A stretch of DNA of 64,000 nucleotides. It comes from an uncultured Marinicella sp. (GTDB taxonomy: Bacteria > Pseudomonadota > Gammaproteobacteria > Xanthomonadales > Marinicellaceae). Below are positions 26,452 through 35,214 of this stretch, piece by piece. Position 1 is the first letter of the stretch; each line of letters starts with the position of its first letter. The position numbers were made by a program, and so were the translations under genes. The notes under the pieces were generated by a model. It saw only the letters and a program-made list of their open reading frames with translations, did no database searches and had not been told where the DNA came from. The stretch spans positions 124,001 to 188,000 of the forward strand of contig CANNAM010000004.1 in NCBI GenBank assembly GCA_947502595.1, given 5' to 3'.

Positions 26452-27524
26452 AAATTTTAGCGCGGTATATTTTCAAAACATTTTCCGTGGGCTTGCTGAT
26501 GGCAGTGGTGCTGTTGTTGGCGATTGATGTGTTGTTCAGTTTAATTAAAGAACTGAATGATGTCACCGCGGTGTACACCCTTGGTGATGTGTTCTTTTAT
26601 GTGTTGTTGACTGTTCCAAGTAAGGTTTATGAATTATTTCCTGTCAGCGTGGTGGTGGCGGTGGTGGTCAGCTTGGGCGCCTTGGCCAGCGGTTCTGAGT
26701 TGGTGGTGATGTTGGCCTCAGGTGTCAGTAAACTTAAGCTTGCCTTCACGGTTTTGATGGCGGTGTCATTGTGGTTGGTGTTGGTGGTGCTGATGGGTGA
26801 GTTTGTGGCGCCTGCTGGGGATCAAATGGCGCAACAGTTCAGGAACGAACAAATTTCTGCGGGCAAAGCCACTTCAGCCTCAAATGCCATCTGGCTCAGA
26901 GACGATGATGTGATATTCAGGACCAATCAGATGAAAAAAAACCCAGGCAGTCAGTCTTATGAATTGATTGATGTGACGGTTTTTGAGTTGCAAGATAAAA
27001 AATTGGTTCAGGTGTCTGAAGCCAAGTCAGCGGTATTTGCTGACCGTCAATGGACATTAAGTGACCTCAAAGTGTCGGTATTCAGCGACCAAGGTGTGAG
27101 CACCAAAGTCGTAGCACATCAACAGTGGGCCTCAAGAATTAAGCCTGAGATATTGAACATCAGCACCACCCGTCCAAAATACTTAAGTATTCGAGACATC
27201 AATAAATTTCAGCAATTCAACTCGTCCAGTGGAACTTTGCAATCATCCTATCAAATCGCCCAATGGTCTAAAATGGCTTTTCCTTTGTTGGTTTTAACCA
27301 CTGCATTGTGTGGCATCATGGTGTTGTTCGGCTCAGTCAGGTCGGGTGGGTTTGGTCAACGGTTGGTGATTGGAATCATGATTGGTATAGTGGTGTATTT
27401 ATTGAATAAGACTTTGCTCAATTTTGGCGAAGTCTATCATGTCAACCCATTTACGGTCACAGTGTTGCCCTCATTGTTGCTGTCTACAATCTTGCTGCTT
27501 AAACTGTCGAGCAAGCAGTCATGA
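26448..27524 (+). CDS. lptG: LptG, LPS export ABC transporter permease
   Basis: The second YjgP/YjgQ permease, 358 residues, with the same layout of six membrane segments around a periplasmic beta domain. The N-terminus (ILARYIFKTF) and the loop before the second segment (KVYELFPVSVVVA) match LptG. It pairs with LptF to form the LPS extraction channel. Its start overlaps the lptF stop (ATGA). Confidence 0.95.
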   Translation: MKILARYIFKTFSVGLLMAVVLLLAIDVLFSLIKELNDVTAVYTLGDVFFYVLLTVPSKVYELFPVSVVVAVVVSLGALASGSELVVMLASGVSKLKLAFTVLMAVSLWLVLVVLMGEFVAPAGDQMAQQFRNEQISAGKATSASNAIWLRDDDVIFRTNQMKKNPGSQSYELIDVTVFELQDKKLVQVSEAKSAVFADRQWTLSDLKVSVFSDQGVSTKVVAHQQWASRIKPEILNISTTRPKYLSIRDINKFQQFNSSSGTLQSSYQIAQWSKMAFPLLVLTTALCGIMVLFGSVRSGGFGQRLVIGIMIGIVVYLLNKTLLNFGEVYHVNPFTVTVLPSLLLSTILLLKLSSKQS

Positions 27525-27544
27525 CTCTGTATGGTTTGTGAGTG

Positions 27545-27585
27545 ATGGGTTTGTGCTGCTGCATCAACGCGTGCTGCAAACCCAT
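27545..27585. terminator. Hairpin between convergent lptG and the RDD gene
   Basis: ATGGGTTTG and CAAACCCAT form a perfect 9-bp stem with a 23-nt loop, 21 bp after the lptG stop. There is no adjacent T-run, so it may be a weak or bidirectional terminator. Confidence 0.4.
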
Positions 27586-27631
27586 TGTATGAAGCTATGG
27601 TTCTTTAAAAACAGTTTTCATTTTTTGTCAG

Positions 27632-28042
27632 CTACTGTTTTTTACTTAGGTCCACAACTTGACTGTTTGAAACCATGTCCATCCAAGTCAGTTTATTTAG
27701 GCTGAATTTTCTGTGCCATAACCCCAGTCCAAGCAACATTGTTGATACCAAGCCAACAAAAAAACGCAGGGTTGCATCAAGCCAACTCATGTTCTGATGG
27801 TTTTGTATACCAATTTTCCAAGCCCGCATTCCCAAGGTTTGGCCACCGAGTTTCCATGAATATGTGAAGTACAAGAATACTTCGGTAAACAATATCAGTT
27901 GTAACCACAAAGTCCTTGGTTTAACCTCTTCACCCTGACGGAATAAAACCAAAATAAGTGAAGTTAATAGGAAAAGTGCTAAAATAGGAAAAATGTCGTA
28001 GATAAGTGCGGCAAGGTGTTTCCAAAGTTTGGATTGTTTCAT
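27632..28042 (-). CDS. RDD family membrane protein
   Basis: A 136-residue protein with three or four membrane segments. It has the family hallmarks: an N-terminal LAALIYDIFPILAL with the acidic residue inside the first segment, and the loop GGQTLGMRAWKIGI. RDD proteins are poorly characterised; some are linked to ion transport or solute uptake. The gene is alone on its strand between lptG and the TonB operon. Confidence 0.85.
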   Translation of the reverse strand: MKQSKLWKHLAALIYDIFPILALFLLTSLILVLFRQGEEVKPRTLWLQLILFTEVFLYFTYSWKLGGQTLGMRAWKIGIQNHQNMSWLDATLRFFVGLVSTMLLGLGLWHRKFSLNKLTWMDMVSNSQVVDLSKKQ

Positions 28043-28279
28043 AATTAGTATTTCTTCGCTAAAGCATTGAGGTGCTTGGATTTTAAAGAATTTAGCTCAC
28101 CATTGGTAATAAATAAATTCGTAAAATTGTGTAATTATTACTTTAATTTTTCAAAAAAGGCAGTTATTCTTGTTCACCACTAAGTCGAGTGCGGACTTAT
28201 TCTGGATGATTATTTGTTAAAATTATGATCATCGAGCGGTCCCACATTATCTTAAACACAATTTATTGGAAGGGAAGGT

Positions 28280-29053
28280 ATGTTGATATCTCAAATTTCT
28301 AAAGTTTCAAAATCCAAATATTTGGTAGTTTTGGCTTTAATGGTAACTTCAATAGCAAGTTTTGCTCAGTTACAAACGGCTGTACAAGTGGTGACTAACA
28401 CCAACAATGCAGCAGAAAGTTCACAAAAAAGTATTGATCGCCTCAGTGATCAAACAGAAGAATTATTGGTTCAATACAGAACTGTAATTTCAGAAATTGA
28501 AAGCTTAACAGTTTACAATCAGCAATTAGAAGCTGTGGTGAATGATCAAAACTCTCAAATTCAATCTATGAATCAACAAATGACTGAATTAGAGTCAACT
28601 AACCGCGCCGTTGTGCCTATGGTTATTGAAATGGTTGATATGTTGAGAAAAATTATTGAAGCTGATATTCCCTTCAGAATCAATGACCGTTTAGACAGGG
28701 TTGCAGGTCTTGAAGACATGTTGAATGCATCAAATGTAACCACTTCTGAAAAATACCGTAAGGTAACCGAAGCTTACCAAATCGAATTAGATTATGGTCG
28801 CTCAGTGTCTACATACCAAGCAGAAGCTGATGGTGGTGTACAAGTTAACTTTTTACAAATTGGTCGCACAGCCTTGTTGTACCAAACGCTTGATGAGAAG
28901 AAATCTGGCTGGTATAACACCAACACCAAAAAGTTTGAAGAGTTGCCAGACCGCTATAACGCATCAATCAAAGAAGGAATCAGAATTGCTGCCAAGCAAG
29001 CTGCGCCTAACTTAGTTGGTTTGCCTATTTTGTTTCAAGTTTCAGGAGAGTAA
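28280..29053 (+). CDS. DUF3450 periplasmic coiled-coil protein of the TonB system
   Basis: A signal peptide ending in SFA precedes about 100 residues of coiled coil (QSIDRLSDQTEELLVQYR onward) and a C-terminal globular part. The pattern and place match DUF3450 proteins, found at the head of TtpC-type TonB operons in Vibrio, Shewanella and relatives. The protein is exported and probably contacts the long ExbB periplasmic domain. It has a strong ribosome binding site (GAAGGGAAGG) and is the first of six genes. A TGTTAAAAT extended -10-like site lies near 28215. Confidence 0.85.
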   Translation: MLISQISKVSKSKYLVVLALMVTSIASFAQLQTAVQVVTNTNNAAESSQKSIDRLSDQTEELLVQYRTVISEIESLTVYNQQLEAVVNDQNSQIQSMNQQMTELESTNRAVVPMVIEMVDMLRKIIEADIPFRINDRLDRVAGLEDMLNASNVTTSEKYRKVTEAYQIELDYGRSVSTYQAEADGGVQVNFLQIGRTALLYQTLDEKKSGWYNTNTKKFEELPDRYNASIKEGIRIAAKQAAPNLVGLPILFQVSGE

Positions 29054-29056
29054 GAC

Positions 29057-30421
29057 ATGAAAAAATACATCATTACATTATTGGCTCTTGGCTTAATGAC
29101 AACCAACAGCCAGGCACAAGACATGTCCTTGGACCAACTGTTAAAAGTGGTTCAACGCGCTGCAACTGAATCTTCAGCTGCAAATAAAAAACGCGAAGCC
29201 ACATTTAAACAACAACGTGACCAACAAAGTAGGTTGTTGTCGGAAGCACGCGCACAATTGGCGGCATTAGAACGCAGAACAGAAGAGTTAAAGACAGCTT
29301 TTGACGAAAACGAACTCACTTTGGCTGATTTAGAAACTACATTGGCTGAAAGGGCCGGTAACTTAGGTGAGATGGCTGGTACAGTTAAAGTATTGGCAGG
29401 TGACTTAAGAAGTGCAATTGAAGAATCTATGACATCTGCTGAATTAGATTCAAGGATTCCATTCTTAACAACATTGGCATCTCAATCTAAAATGCCAAAC
29501 ATTCAAGAATTGCGTCAGTTGTGGGTTGAAATGCAACGTGAAATCATTGAAGAAGGTAAAATTTCTCGTTTCACTACCAACATCCGTGACGAGCATGGTG
29601 AAATTGAAAACAATGTTACTGTGACTCGTGTTGGTACGTTCAATGCTTTTGATTCAAACGGTAACTTCTTGGTTTGGAAGTCAGCCAATGATGCCAACAA
29701 CAGTTCAGGTAAAGGTGAATTGCAAAGATTGCAAAAACAACCTGCTGGTCAATATGCCAGTCAGGCCAGAGCTTTTGTTAAAGCCAATCCTGGTGAACTG
29801 GCTCAAGTTCCAGTCGACTACACCCGTGGTACCATCTTGCAATTAGTGGTACAAACACCAAGCATACAAGACAAAATCAAACAAGGTGGACCAGTTGGTT
29901 ATGTGATCTTATCTTTAGGTGCATTTGGTTTAATTATTGCGTTGATTAAGTTCTTCATGTTGTTTGCATCAGGCAGCAAAATGAAATCGCAAATTAAGAA
30001 GAAACAGCCTAACCAAAACAATGCTTTGGGTCGCATCATGTCTGTTTATACTGAAAACCCAGATTCAGACATTGAGACCATGGAGCTTAAATTGGATGAA
30101 GCCATTTTACGAGAAACCGGTCCGCTGGAATCAGGCTTGTCATTCATTAAAGTACTGTATGTGATTGCACCGTTGTTGGGTCTGTTGGGTACAGTTGTAG
30201 GTATGATTCAAACCTTCCAAATGATTACTTTGATGGGTACTGGTGACCCTAAATCTATGGCCGGTGGTATTTCTATGGCTTTGGTAACAACAGTATTGGG
30301 CTTGGTTGTGGCCATTCCTTTGACTGTTCTCCATTCAGTATTGCAATCGATGGCAAGAAAACAGACTCAAGTTCTTGAAGAGCAGAGTGCTGGTATTGTT
30401 GCTAAGATGGCGGAGAAATAA
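29057..30421 (+). CDS. TtpC-like long ExbB/TolQ proton channel protein
   Basis: A 454-residue fusion-like protein. A signal peptide (cleavage after SQA) leads to a long coiled coil (about 40-110) and a periplasmic region (about 110-280), then a MotA/TolQ/ExbB domain with three membrane segments. The conserved APLLGLLGTVVGMIQTF and MAGGISMALVTTVLGLVVAIP mark the proton channel. Such proteins (TtpC) are needed for TonB2-type energy transduction in Vibrio. It starts 3 bp after the DUF3450 gene and ends 2 bp before the second ExbB. Confidence 0.9.
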   Translation: MKKYIITLLALGLMTTNSQAQDMSLDQLLKVVQRAATESSAANKKREATFKQQRDQQSRLLSEARAQLAALERRTEELKTAFDENELTLADLETTLAERAGNLGEMAGTVKVLAGDLRSAIEESMTSAELDSRIPFLTTLASQSKMPNIQELRQLWVEMQREIIEEGKISRFTTNIRDEHGEIENNVTVTRVGTFNAFDSNGNFLVWKSANDANNSSGKGELQRLQKQPAGQYASQARAFVKANPGELAQVPVDYTRGTILQLVVQTPSIQDKIKQGGPVGYVILSLGAFGLIIALIKFFMLFASGSKMKSQIKKKQPNQNNALGRIMSVYTENPDSDIETMELKLDEAILRETGPLESGLSFIKVLYVIAPLLGLLGTVVGMIQTFQMITLMGTGDPKSMAGGISMALVTTVLGLVVAIPLTVLHSVLQSMARKQTQVLEEQSAGIVAKMAEK

Positions 30422-30423
30422 AT

Positions 30424-30948
30424 ATGTTTTGGCTCAAAGAGCGATGGTATGACATATTGGCGTTTATTGACATGGGTGGCCCAGTGCTTTGGGCCATCAT
30501 GTTATTGCTGTTTGTCATGTGGTTGATGATTCTTGAGCGATCTTGGTTTTTCTTTGTTACATACCCGAAATTAAGAAATAGAATAATTTCTGAATGGGAC
30601 AGTCGTGAAGATACAACCACATGGTATGCCAAAAGAATCAAAGAGGCCAAAGTTTCGGAAGCTTCCGTTGAGTTACGTTCCGGCTTGGGCTTTTTAGAAG
30701 CCTTGGTTGCGATCAGTCCATTGTTTGGTCTGTTCGGAACAGTTTATGGTATGTTGCAGGTTTTTGATATTATGGCTATTGCTGGTACCAGTAATGCCAG
30801 GGCTATGGCTGGTGGTGTTTCGAAAGCCACTATTCCAACAATGGCAGGTATGGTAGCCGCGCTTTCTGGGGTGTTTTTCACCACGTATTTTAAGCAAAAG
30901 TCCAGGGTTGAAGCTGAAAAGTTAGAAGACCGCATGCAATCACATTAA
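30424..30948 (+). CDS. exbB: ExbB family proton channel protein (TonB2-type)
   Basis: A standard-size ExbB of 174 residues with three membrane segments. The conserved region LVAISPLFGLFGTVYGMLQVF and AGGVSKATIPTMAGMVAA are those of ExbB/TolQ. It forms the proton-driven motor with ExbD. The system therefore has two ExbB-type proteins, one long and one short, as in other TtpC loci. Confidence 0.92.
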   Translation: MFWLKERWYDILAFIDMGGPVLWAIMLLLFVMWLMILERSWFFFVTYPKLRNRIISEWDSREDTTTWYAKRIKEAKVSEASVELRSGLGFLEALVAISPLFGLFGTVYGMLQVFDIMAIAGTSNARAMAGGVSKATIPTMAGMVAALSGVFFTTYFKQKSRVEAEKLEDRMQSH

Positions 30949-31007
30949 AGATTTTTGAACTTAATGACCAGTCATTGAGTCAGAATCAGTAGAACCAGAG
31001 AAAAAAT

Positions 31008-31412
31008 ATGAAAAAAAGACACTTTCATGAAGATGAAGCAGAAATTAACATCACTCCAATGTTGGACGTGGTATTTATTATGTTGATTTTCTTTATCGTG
31101 ACCACTTCATTTGTGAAAGAAACGGGTGTTGATATTTCTCGCCCCAGTAGTTCACAAGCCAAACAAGTGAAGAAAGGTAACATTTTAGTTGCCATCAAAG
31201 AAGATGGTGTGATTTGGATTAATAAGCAAGAAGTTGACCTACGGGCTGTGCGTTCTCGGGTTGAGAAAATGCACGCTGAAAACCCGGAAGCCAGTGCTGT
31301 AATTATTGCAGACCGTGGTTCCAGAACGGGTGATTTGGTTGAAGTGATGGATCAAATTAAATCTGCAGGTGTAGAAAATATTTCTATTGCAGCTGAAAAA
31401 GGTCAGGGGTAA
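31008..31412 (+). CDS. exbD: ExbD/TolR family protein
   Basis: A 134-residue protein with one membrane helix containing the key aspartate, NITPMLDVVFIMLIFFIV, where the Asp carries protons in the motor. The periplasmic domain is about 90 residues, usual for ExbD. It lies 59 bp after exbB and 6 bp before tonB. Confidence 0.94.
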   Translation: MKKRHFHEDEAEINITPMLDVVFIMLIFFIVTTSFVKETGVDISRPSSSQAKQVKKGNILVAIKEDGVIWINKQEVDLRAVRSRVEKMHAENPEASAVIIADRGSRTGDLVEVMDQIKSAGVENISIAAEKGQG

Positions 31413-31418
31413 ATTGAT

Positions 31419-32051
31419 ATGAGTTTGCCACGCTACATCCTAGTTGCTTTTATAGCTGCCGCCATCACTGTGGTGTTGTACTTGTTGATGCATGCTTTGA
31501 TTAACCAGTCAGGAAAGAACTTAATGGGCGATGACGATTTACCTGCTATTGATTTCACCAAGGTCAAATTGGACGATGAAGTCAGAGAGCGTAAACGTGT
31601 GATTCCTAAAAAGCCACCACCACCTAAAGAGCCACCACCACCACCAAAGATGAACGTTCAGCAAGATCAGCAAGTGGTTAATAATATGCCAACACCTAAT
31701 ATTCCAAACTTGGATTTAGGCGTCGGTGGTAACGGTCCATTTCTTGGTGCCATTGGTCAAGTTAATATGAGTGAAGAAGGTGGGGTAATTCCAATTGTAA
31801 GAATTGCACCACAGTATCCACGCAAAGCCTTGATGGCAAAAATCGAAGGTTGGGTAAAGGTGAAGTTCACCATTACGGCCACTGGTACTGTATCTAATCC
31901 TGAAGTCGTTGACGCTAAGCCAAAAAGAATTTTTGATCGGGAAGCTATCAGGGCTATTCTGAAATTTAAATTCAAGCCTAAAGTTGTCGATGGCCAAGGT
32001 GTTGAGCAAGTGGCTACTCAGACCATTGAATTTGATTTGCCAGATGAATAA
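31419..32051 (+). CDS. tonB: TonB family energy transducer (TonB2-like)
   Basis: A 210-residue protein with an N-terminal membrane anchor, a proline-rich spacer (KKPPPPKEPPPPPK) and a C-terminal TonB domain with the motif PRKALMAKIEGWVKVKFTI, which contacts TonB boxes of outer-membrane receptors. It transmits proton-motive energy from the ExbB/ExbD motor. The short spacer and operon context point to the TonB2 type. Confidence 0.93.
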   Translation: MSLPRYILVAFIAAAITVVLYLLMHALINQSGKNLMGDDDLPAIDFTKVKLDDEVRERKRVIPKKPPPPKEPPPPPKMNVQQDQQVVNNMPTPNIPNLDLGVGGNGPFLGAIGQVNMSEEGGVIPIVRIAPQYPRKALMAKIEGWVKVKFTITATGTVSNPEVVDAKPKRIFDREAIRAILKFKFKPKVVDGQGVEQVATQTIEFDLPDE

Positions 32052-32066
32052 GAGGATTCAATTAAC

Positions 32067-33326
32067 ATGAAAAAAATAATAGTATTACTGCTTTGCTTAT
32101 GTGCAACAGTTGTCTCAGCAGGTTCATTAAAAACTGATAACCCCATTCGTAAGCCTTCGGGTCAAGTTGGGGTAATGAGTGAAGTACAGAGCAAGAAGAT
32201 TACTCGTTACAGTGAAATGTTGGCAGATGAAAGGTATTCAGAAGCTAAAGAAGGCTTGAAAGATTTGTTAAAAGGTTCAGGTGTGAGTGGGTATGTTGAA
32301 TCAGTTGTCTATCAGCTTTTAGGCCATATTGATTCCCTACAAGGTAATTACGTATCTTCAGCTGCTAATTTTAAGAAGTCGATTGATATTGATGCGATGC
32401 CAAATACGACTCAATTTCAAATGATGTTGCAGTATGCACAACTTTTGATGTTGGACGATAAACACCAGGCAGGCATCAAAGCTTTGGATGAATATTTTGC
32501 CGTAGCTGATGAAATTCCTGACTCTGCTTTTGCAATTAAAGCAAATGCGCATGTTCAATTAGAGCAATTCAGAGAAGCCAAAGCTGCAATTATTCAAGCC
32601 ATACAGTTAGCTGATACGCCTAAGGAGTCTTGGTACCAATTATTACTTGCTGTTCATTCTTCTTTATCTGAGTACAGAGAAATGTCTGAAGTGCTGAAAG
32701 TGCTAATTTCATTGGCACCCAATAAAAAGACTTATTGGATGCAATTGTCTTCAGTTTACTTTACTTTAAAAGAAGACAAAAAATCATTGGCAGTTTTAGA
32801 GCTGGCGCATAAAAAAGGTTTGTTACAAAAAGAGCCTGATTATATGCAGTTATTTAAAATGTACTCTTATAACAGCATACCTTACAAGGCAGCTGATATA
32901 TTGCAGTATGCTCTAGATAACAACAAAGTTGAATCTAATTTCAAGAACTGGAAACAAGCTGGCCAAGTTTGGTATGAAGCCAGAGAATTAGATAAAGCCT
33001 TGGTTGCTTATAATAAAGCCAGTGAATTTGCTGAAGACGGTGACATGGACCTAACTCGTTCATACATTTATTTAGATAAAGAGCAGTGGTCTAAGGCAGT
33101 TGAGTCACTTACATCTGCATTACAGAAAGGTGGACTTGATAACAACAAAACCGGTAATGCATGGTTAATGCTTGGTATGAGTCAGGCCAGTATCAAGAAT
33201 TATGCCAAAGCGCGTACTGCTTTTAATAACGCCACAAAATACGAAAAGGCCAGAAATAATGCCCAACAGTGGTTGTCTCATTTAACTACTTTAGAGCAAA
33301 AAGCCAGTCAAGCTGACGGTAATTAA
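32067..33326 (+). CDS. TPR-repeat periplasmic protein of the TonB operon
   Basis: A signal peptide (cleavage near VVSA) precedes several degenerate tetratricopeptide repeats across about 400 residues. A TPR protein closes most DUF3450-TtpC-ExbB-ExbD-TonB operons. It probably scaffolds or supports the complex in the periplasm; the exact role is not established to my knowledge. It lies 15 bp after tonB and its stop overlaps the xerD start by one base. Confidence 0.85.
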   Translation: MKKIIVLLLCLCATVVSAGSLKTDNPIRKPSGQVGVMSEVQSKKITRYSEMLADERYSEAKEGLKDLLKGSGVSGYVESVVYQLLGHIDSLQGNYVSSAANFKKSIDIDAMPNTTQFQMMLQYAQLLMLDDKHQAGIKALDEYFAVADEIPDSAFAIKANAHVQLEQFREAKAAIIQAIQLADTPKESWYQLLLAVHSSLSEYREMSEVLKVLISLAPNKKTYWMQLSSVYFTLKEDKKSLAVLELAHKKGLLQKEPDYMQLFKMYSYNSIPYKAADILQYALDNNKVESNFKNWKQAGQVWYEARELDKALVAYNKASEFAEDGDMDLTRSYIYLDKEQWSKAVESLTSALQKGGLDNNKTGNAWLMLGMSQASIKNYAKARTAFNNATKYEKARNNAQQWLSHLTTLEQKASQADGN

Positions 33327-34216
33327 TGTCAGTCGAAGTTGATCTGATCTTTGATCAATTTCTGAGTTATTTAAAACTGGAAAAAGGATTTTCCAGTAAC
33401 TCAATCTCTAGTTATCGAACCGACATAACCCAATTTCTGCAGTTTTCCAAACAATCAGGTGTTGATGTCTATCATGTTGATACGCCGGTCTCTAATCGAT
33501 TCATCAAACAGCTCAACAGCAAAAGACTATCCAGTAAGTCCATTGCCAGAAAAATTTCTTCGCTTAGGCAGTTTTACATGTATTTACAGCGGCAGCAATT
33601 AATTTCAGACAATCCATTTTCAGCAGTGGTGTTGCCTAAACTCAGTCGTTCTGTTCCAAAACCTATGAGTGAGCAACAGGTTGATATGTTGTTAGCTCAG
33701 CCTGATGTACGGTCTGTGCTCGGCTTACGTGATAAAGCCATGCTAGAACTGATGTACGCAACAGGTATGCGAGTCAGCGAATTGGTTAATTTAAAAGTCA
33801 ATCAAATTAATTTAAATCAAGGCGTGGTCAGGGTGCTGGGCAAAGGTGGTAAGGAGCGTTTGGTGCCCATGGGTGAAGAAAGTGCCGAGTGGCTGCAGCG
33901 ACATATTAACGTAAGTCTTTCGGTCATGCAAAAAAATTCAGGTCATCTATTTATCAATCAAAAAGCCTCCGTTATGACCCGCCAGGCATTTTGGTACCGG
34001 GTAAAAAAATACGCCGCTTTGGCGGGTATTACTCCAGCACCTTCACCGCATGTTTTACGTCATTCATTTGCCACACATTTATTGAATCATTCTGCAGACC
34101 TAAGGGTGGTGCAAATGTTACTGGGTCACAGTGATTTATCCACCACTCAAATATATACCTTTGTTGCCAAAGAAAAACTCAAACAAATTCATGCCAGTCA
34201 CCACCCTAGGGGTTGA
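33326..34216 (+). CDS. xerD: XerD tyrosine recombinase
   Basis: A 296-residue recombinase with all active-site residues: Arg149 (TGMRVSELV), Lys173 (GKGGKE), His242 and Arg245 (PHVLRHSFATH), His268 (LLGHSDLSTTQ) and the nucleophile Tyr277 (YTFV). With XerC it resolves chromosome dimers at dif with FtsK. Length and the downstream dsbC match the XerD neighbourhood of E. coli and relatives, and favour XerD over XerC. It is coupled to the end of the TonB operon by a one-base overlap. Confidence 0.95.
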   Translation: MSVEVDLIFDQFLSYLKLEKGFSSNSISSYRTDITQFLQFSKQSGVDVYHVDTPVSNRFIKQLNSKRLSSKSIARKISSLRQFYMYLQRQQLISDNPFSAVVLPKLSRSVPKPMSEQQVDMLLAQPDVRSVLGLRDKAMLELMYATGMRVSELVNLKVNQINLNQGVVRVLGKGGKERLVPMGEESAEWLQRHINVSLSVMQKNSGHLFINQKASVMTRQAFWYRVKKYAALAGITPAPSPHVLRHSFATHLLNHSADLRVVQMLLGHSDLSTTQIYTFVAKEKLKQIHASHHPRG

Positions 34217-34338
34217 ACTAATCCGTGATTAATTGAAATAGCGATGGATTTTTTACGCTCATTGGTTAGAATGACTTAAATTTTTAGAACATTTGACCCA
34301 TTCAGTTGTCTGAATGTCGACTATACGAAGGAAACCCA

Positions 34339-35067
34339 ATGAAATATATCTCAGTAATAAGCTTGATTCTAAGCGCTAACATGGCATCTGCGGAAGCAGA
34401 TTTTGATAAATACGAAACTGCATTAAGTAAAGTATCTTCTTCTAATATCAAAGTTTTATCCGTTGAAGACACGCCGATCAGCGGTGTTAAAGAAGTTATG
34501 ATCGATGGTGGTCGTGGCAGTGAAATCTTGTACTTAAGCGATGATGGTAAATACATCATTAATGGTTCGTTGTTTGACATAGATAACCGTGTTGACTTAA
34601 CCGATCAAAAGAAATCAGGTATCAGAAAAGACCTGCTGGCATCTATGGGTGATTCACAAAGGATCAACTTTTATCCAGAAAATATGACTCAACATGTTAC
34701 CGTCTTCACGGATATCGATTGTGGTTATTGTCGTAAGTTGCATGCAGAAATGGCTGAATATAACGAATTGGGTATAGGGATTTCATACCTGTTTTTCCCT
34801 AGGGCTGGATTACAATCTGCGTCATTCGACAAAGCAGTAAATGTTTGGTGTGCAGCAGATCAACAAAAAGCCATGACCATGTCTAAGGCTGGTGAGCCCG
34901 TAGAGCCAAAGACTTGTGACAACCCAATCGCTGAACATTATAAAGCCGGAATTTCATCGGGCGTATCAGGTACGCCAGCACTGGTGCTAGATGATGGTAC
35001 CATCATGCCTGGTTACCTACCGCCTCAACAGCTCAAGCAAAGGTTAGACAGTTTAAGCGCTAAGTAA
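34339..35067 (+). CDS. dsbC: DsbC, periplasmic disulfide isomerase
   Basis: I chose the ATG at 34339, preceded by AAGGAAAC, because it gives a clean signal peptide (cleavage near ASA). The track start 33 bp upstream only adds eleven residues before it. The mature protein has an N-terminal dimerisation domain and a thioredoxin fold with the active site CGYC and the cis-proline region SGTPALV. Two further cysteines (VWCAA, KTCDN) match DsbC's second disulfide. It repairs wrong disulfides in exported proteins. The xerD-dsbC order is conserved, and a strong terminator follows. Confidence 0.95.
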   Translation: MKYISVISLILSANMASAEADFDKYETALSKVSSSNIKVLSVEDTPISGVKEVMIDGGRGSEILYLSDDGKYIINGSLFDIDNRVDLTDQKKSGIRKDLLASMGDSQRINFYPENMTQHVTVFTDIDCGYCRKLHAEMAEYNELGIGISYLFFPRAGLQSASFDKAVNVWCAADQQKAMTMSKAGEPVEPKTCDNPIAEHYKAGISSGVSGTPALVLDDGTIMPGYLPPQQLKQRLDSLSAK

Positions 35068-35088
35068 CTTCACCCTGATTAAAATTGA

Positions 35089-35128
35089 GCCAAAAGAGGG
35101 CGTTTAAACACCCACTTTTGGCTTTTTT
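35089..35128 (+). terminator. Intrinsic terminator after dsbC
   Basis: GCCAAAAG pairs with CTTTTGGC, continued inside by GGG with CCC, and six T residues follow. It lies 21 bp after the dsbC stop. Confidence 0.88.
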
Positions 35129-35214
35129 GCTTGTTATCATTCGGTTTTTCGAGTACTTATTAACTCAGTCAATCTACATCATGTAAAATACCCTTTTTTT
35201 TAATCCAGTTGGTT

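Noticed and set aside
28190-28240. Possible Fur box before the TonB operon
   Set aside because: GATTATTTGTTAAAATTATG has the right AT-rich look but does not keep the GATAAT repeat spacing; too weak to call.
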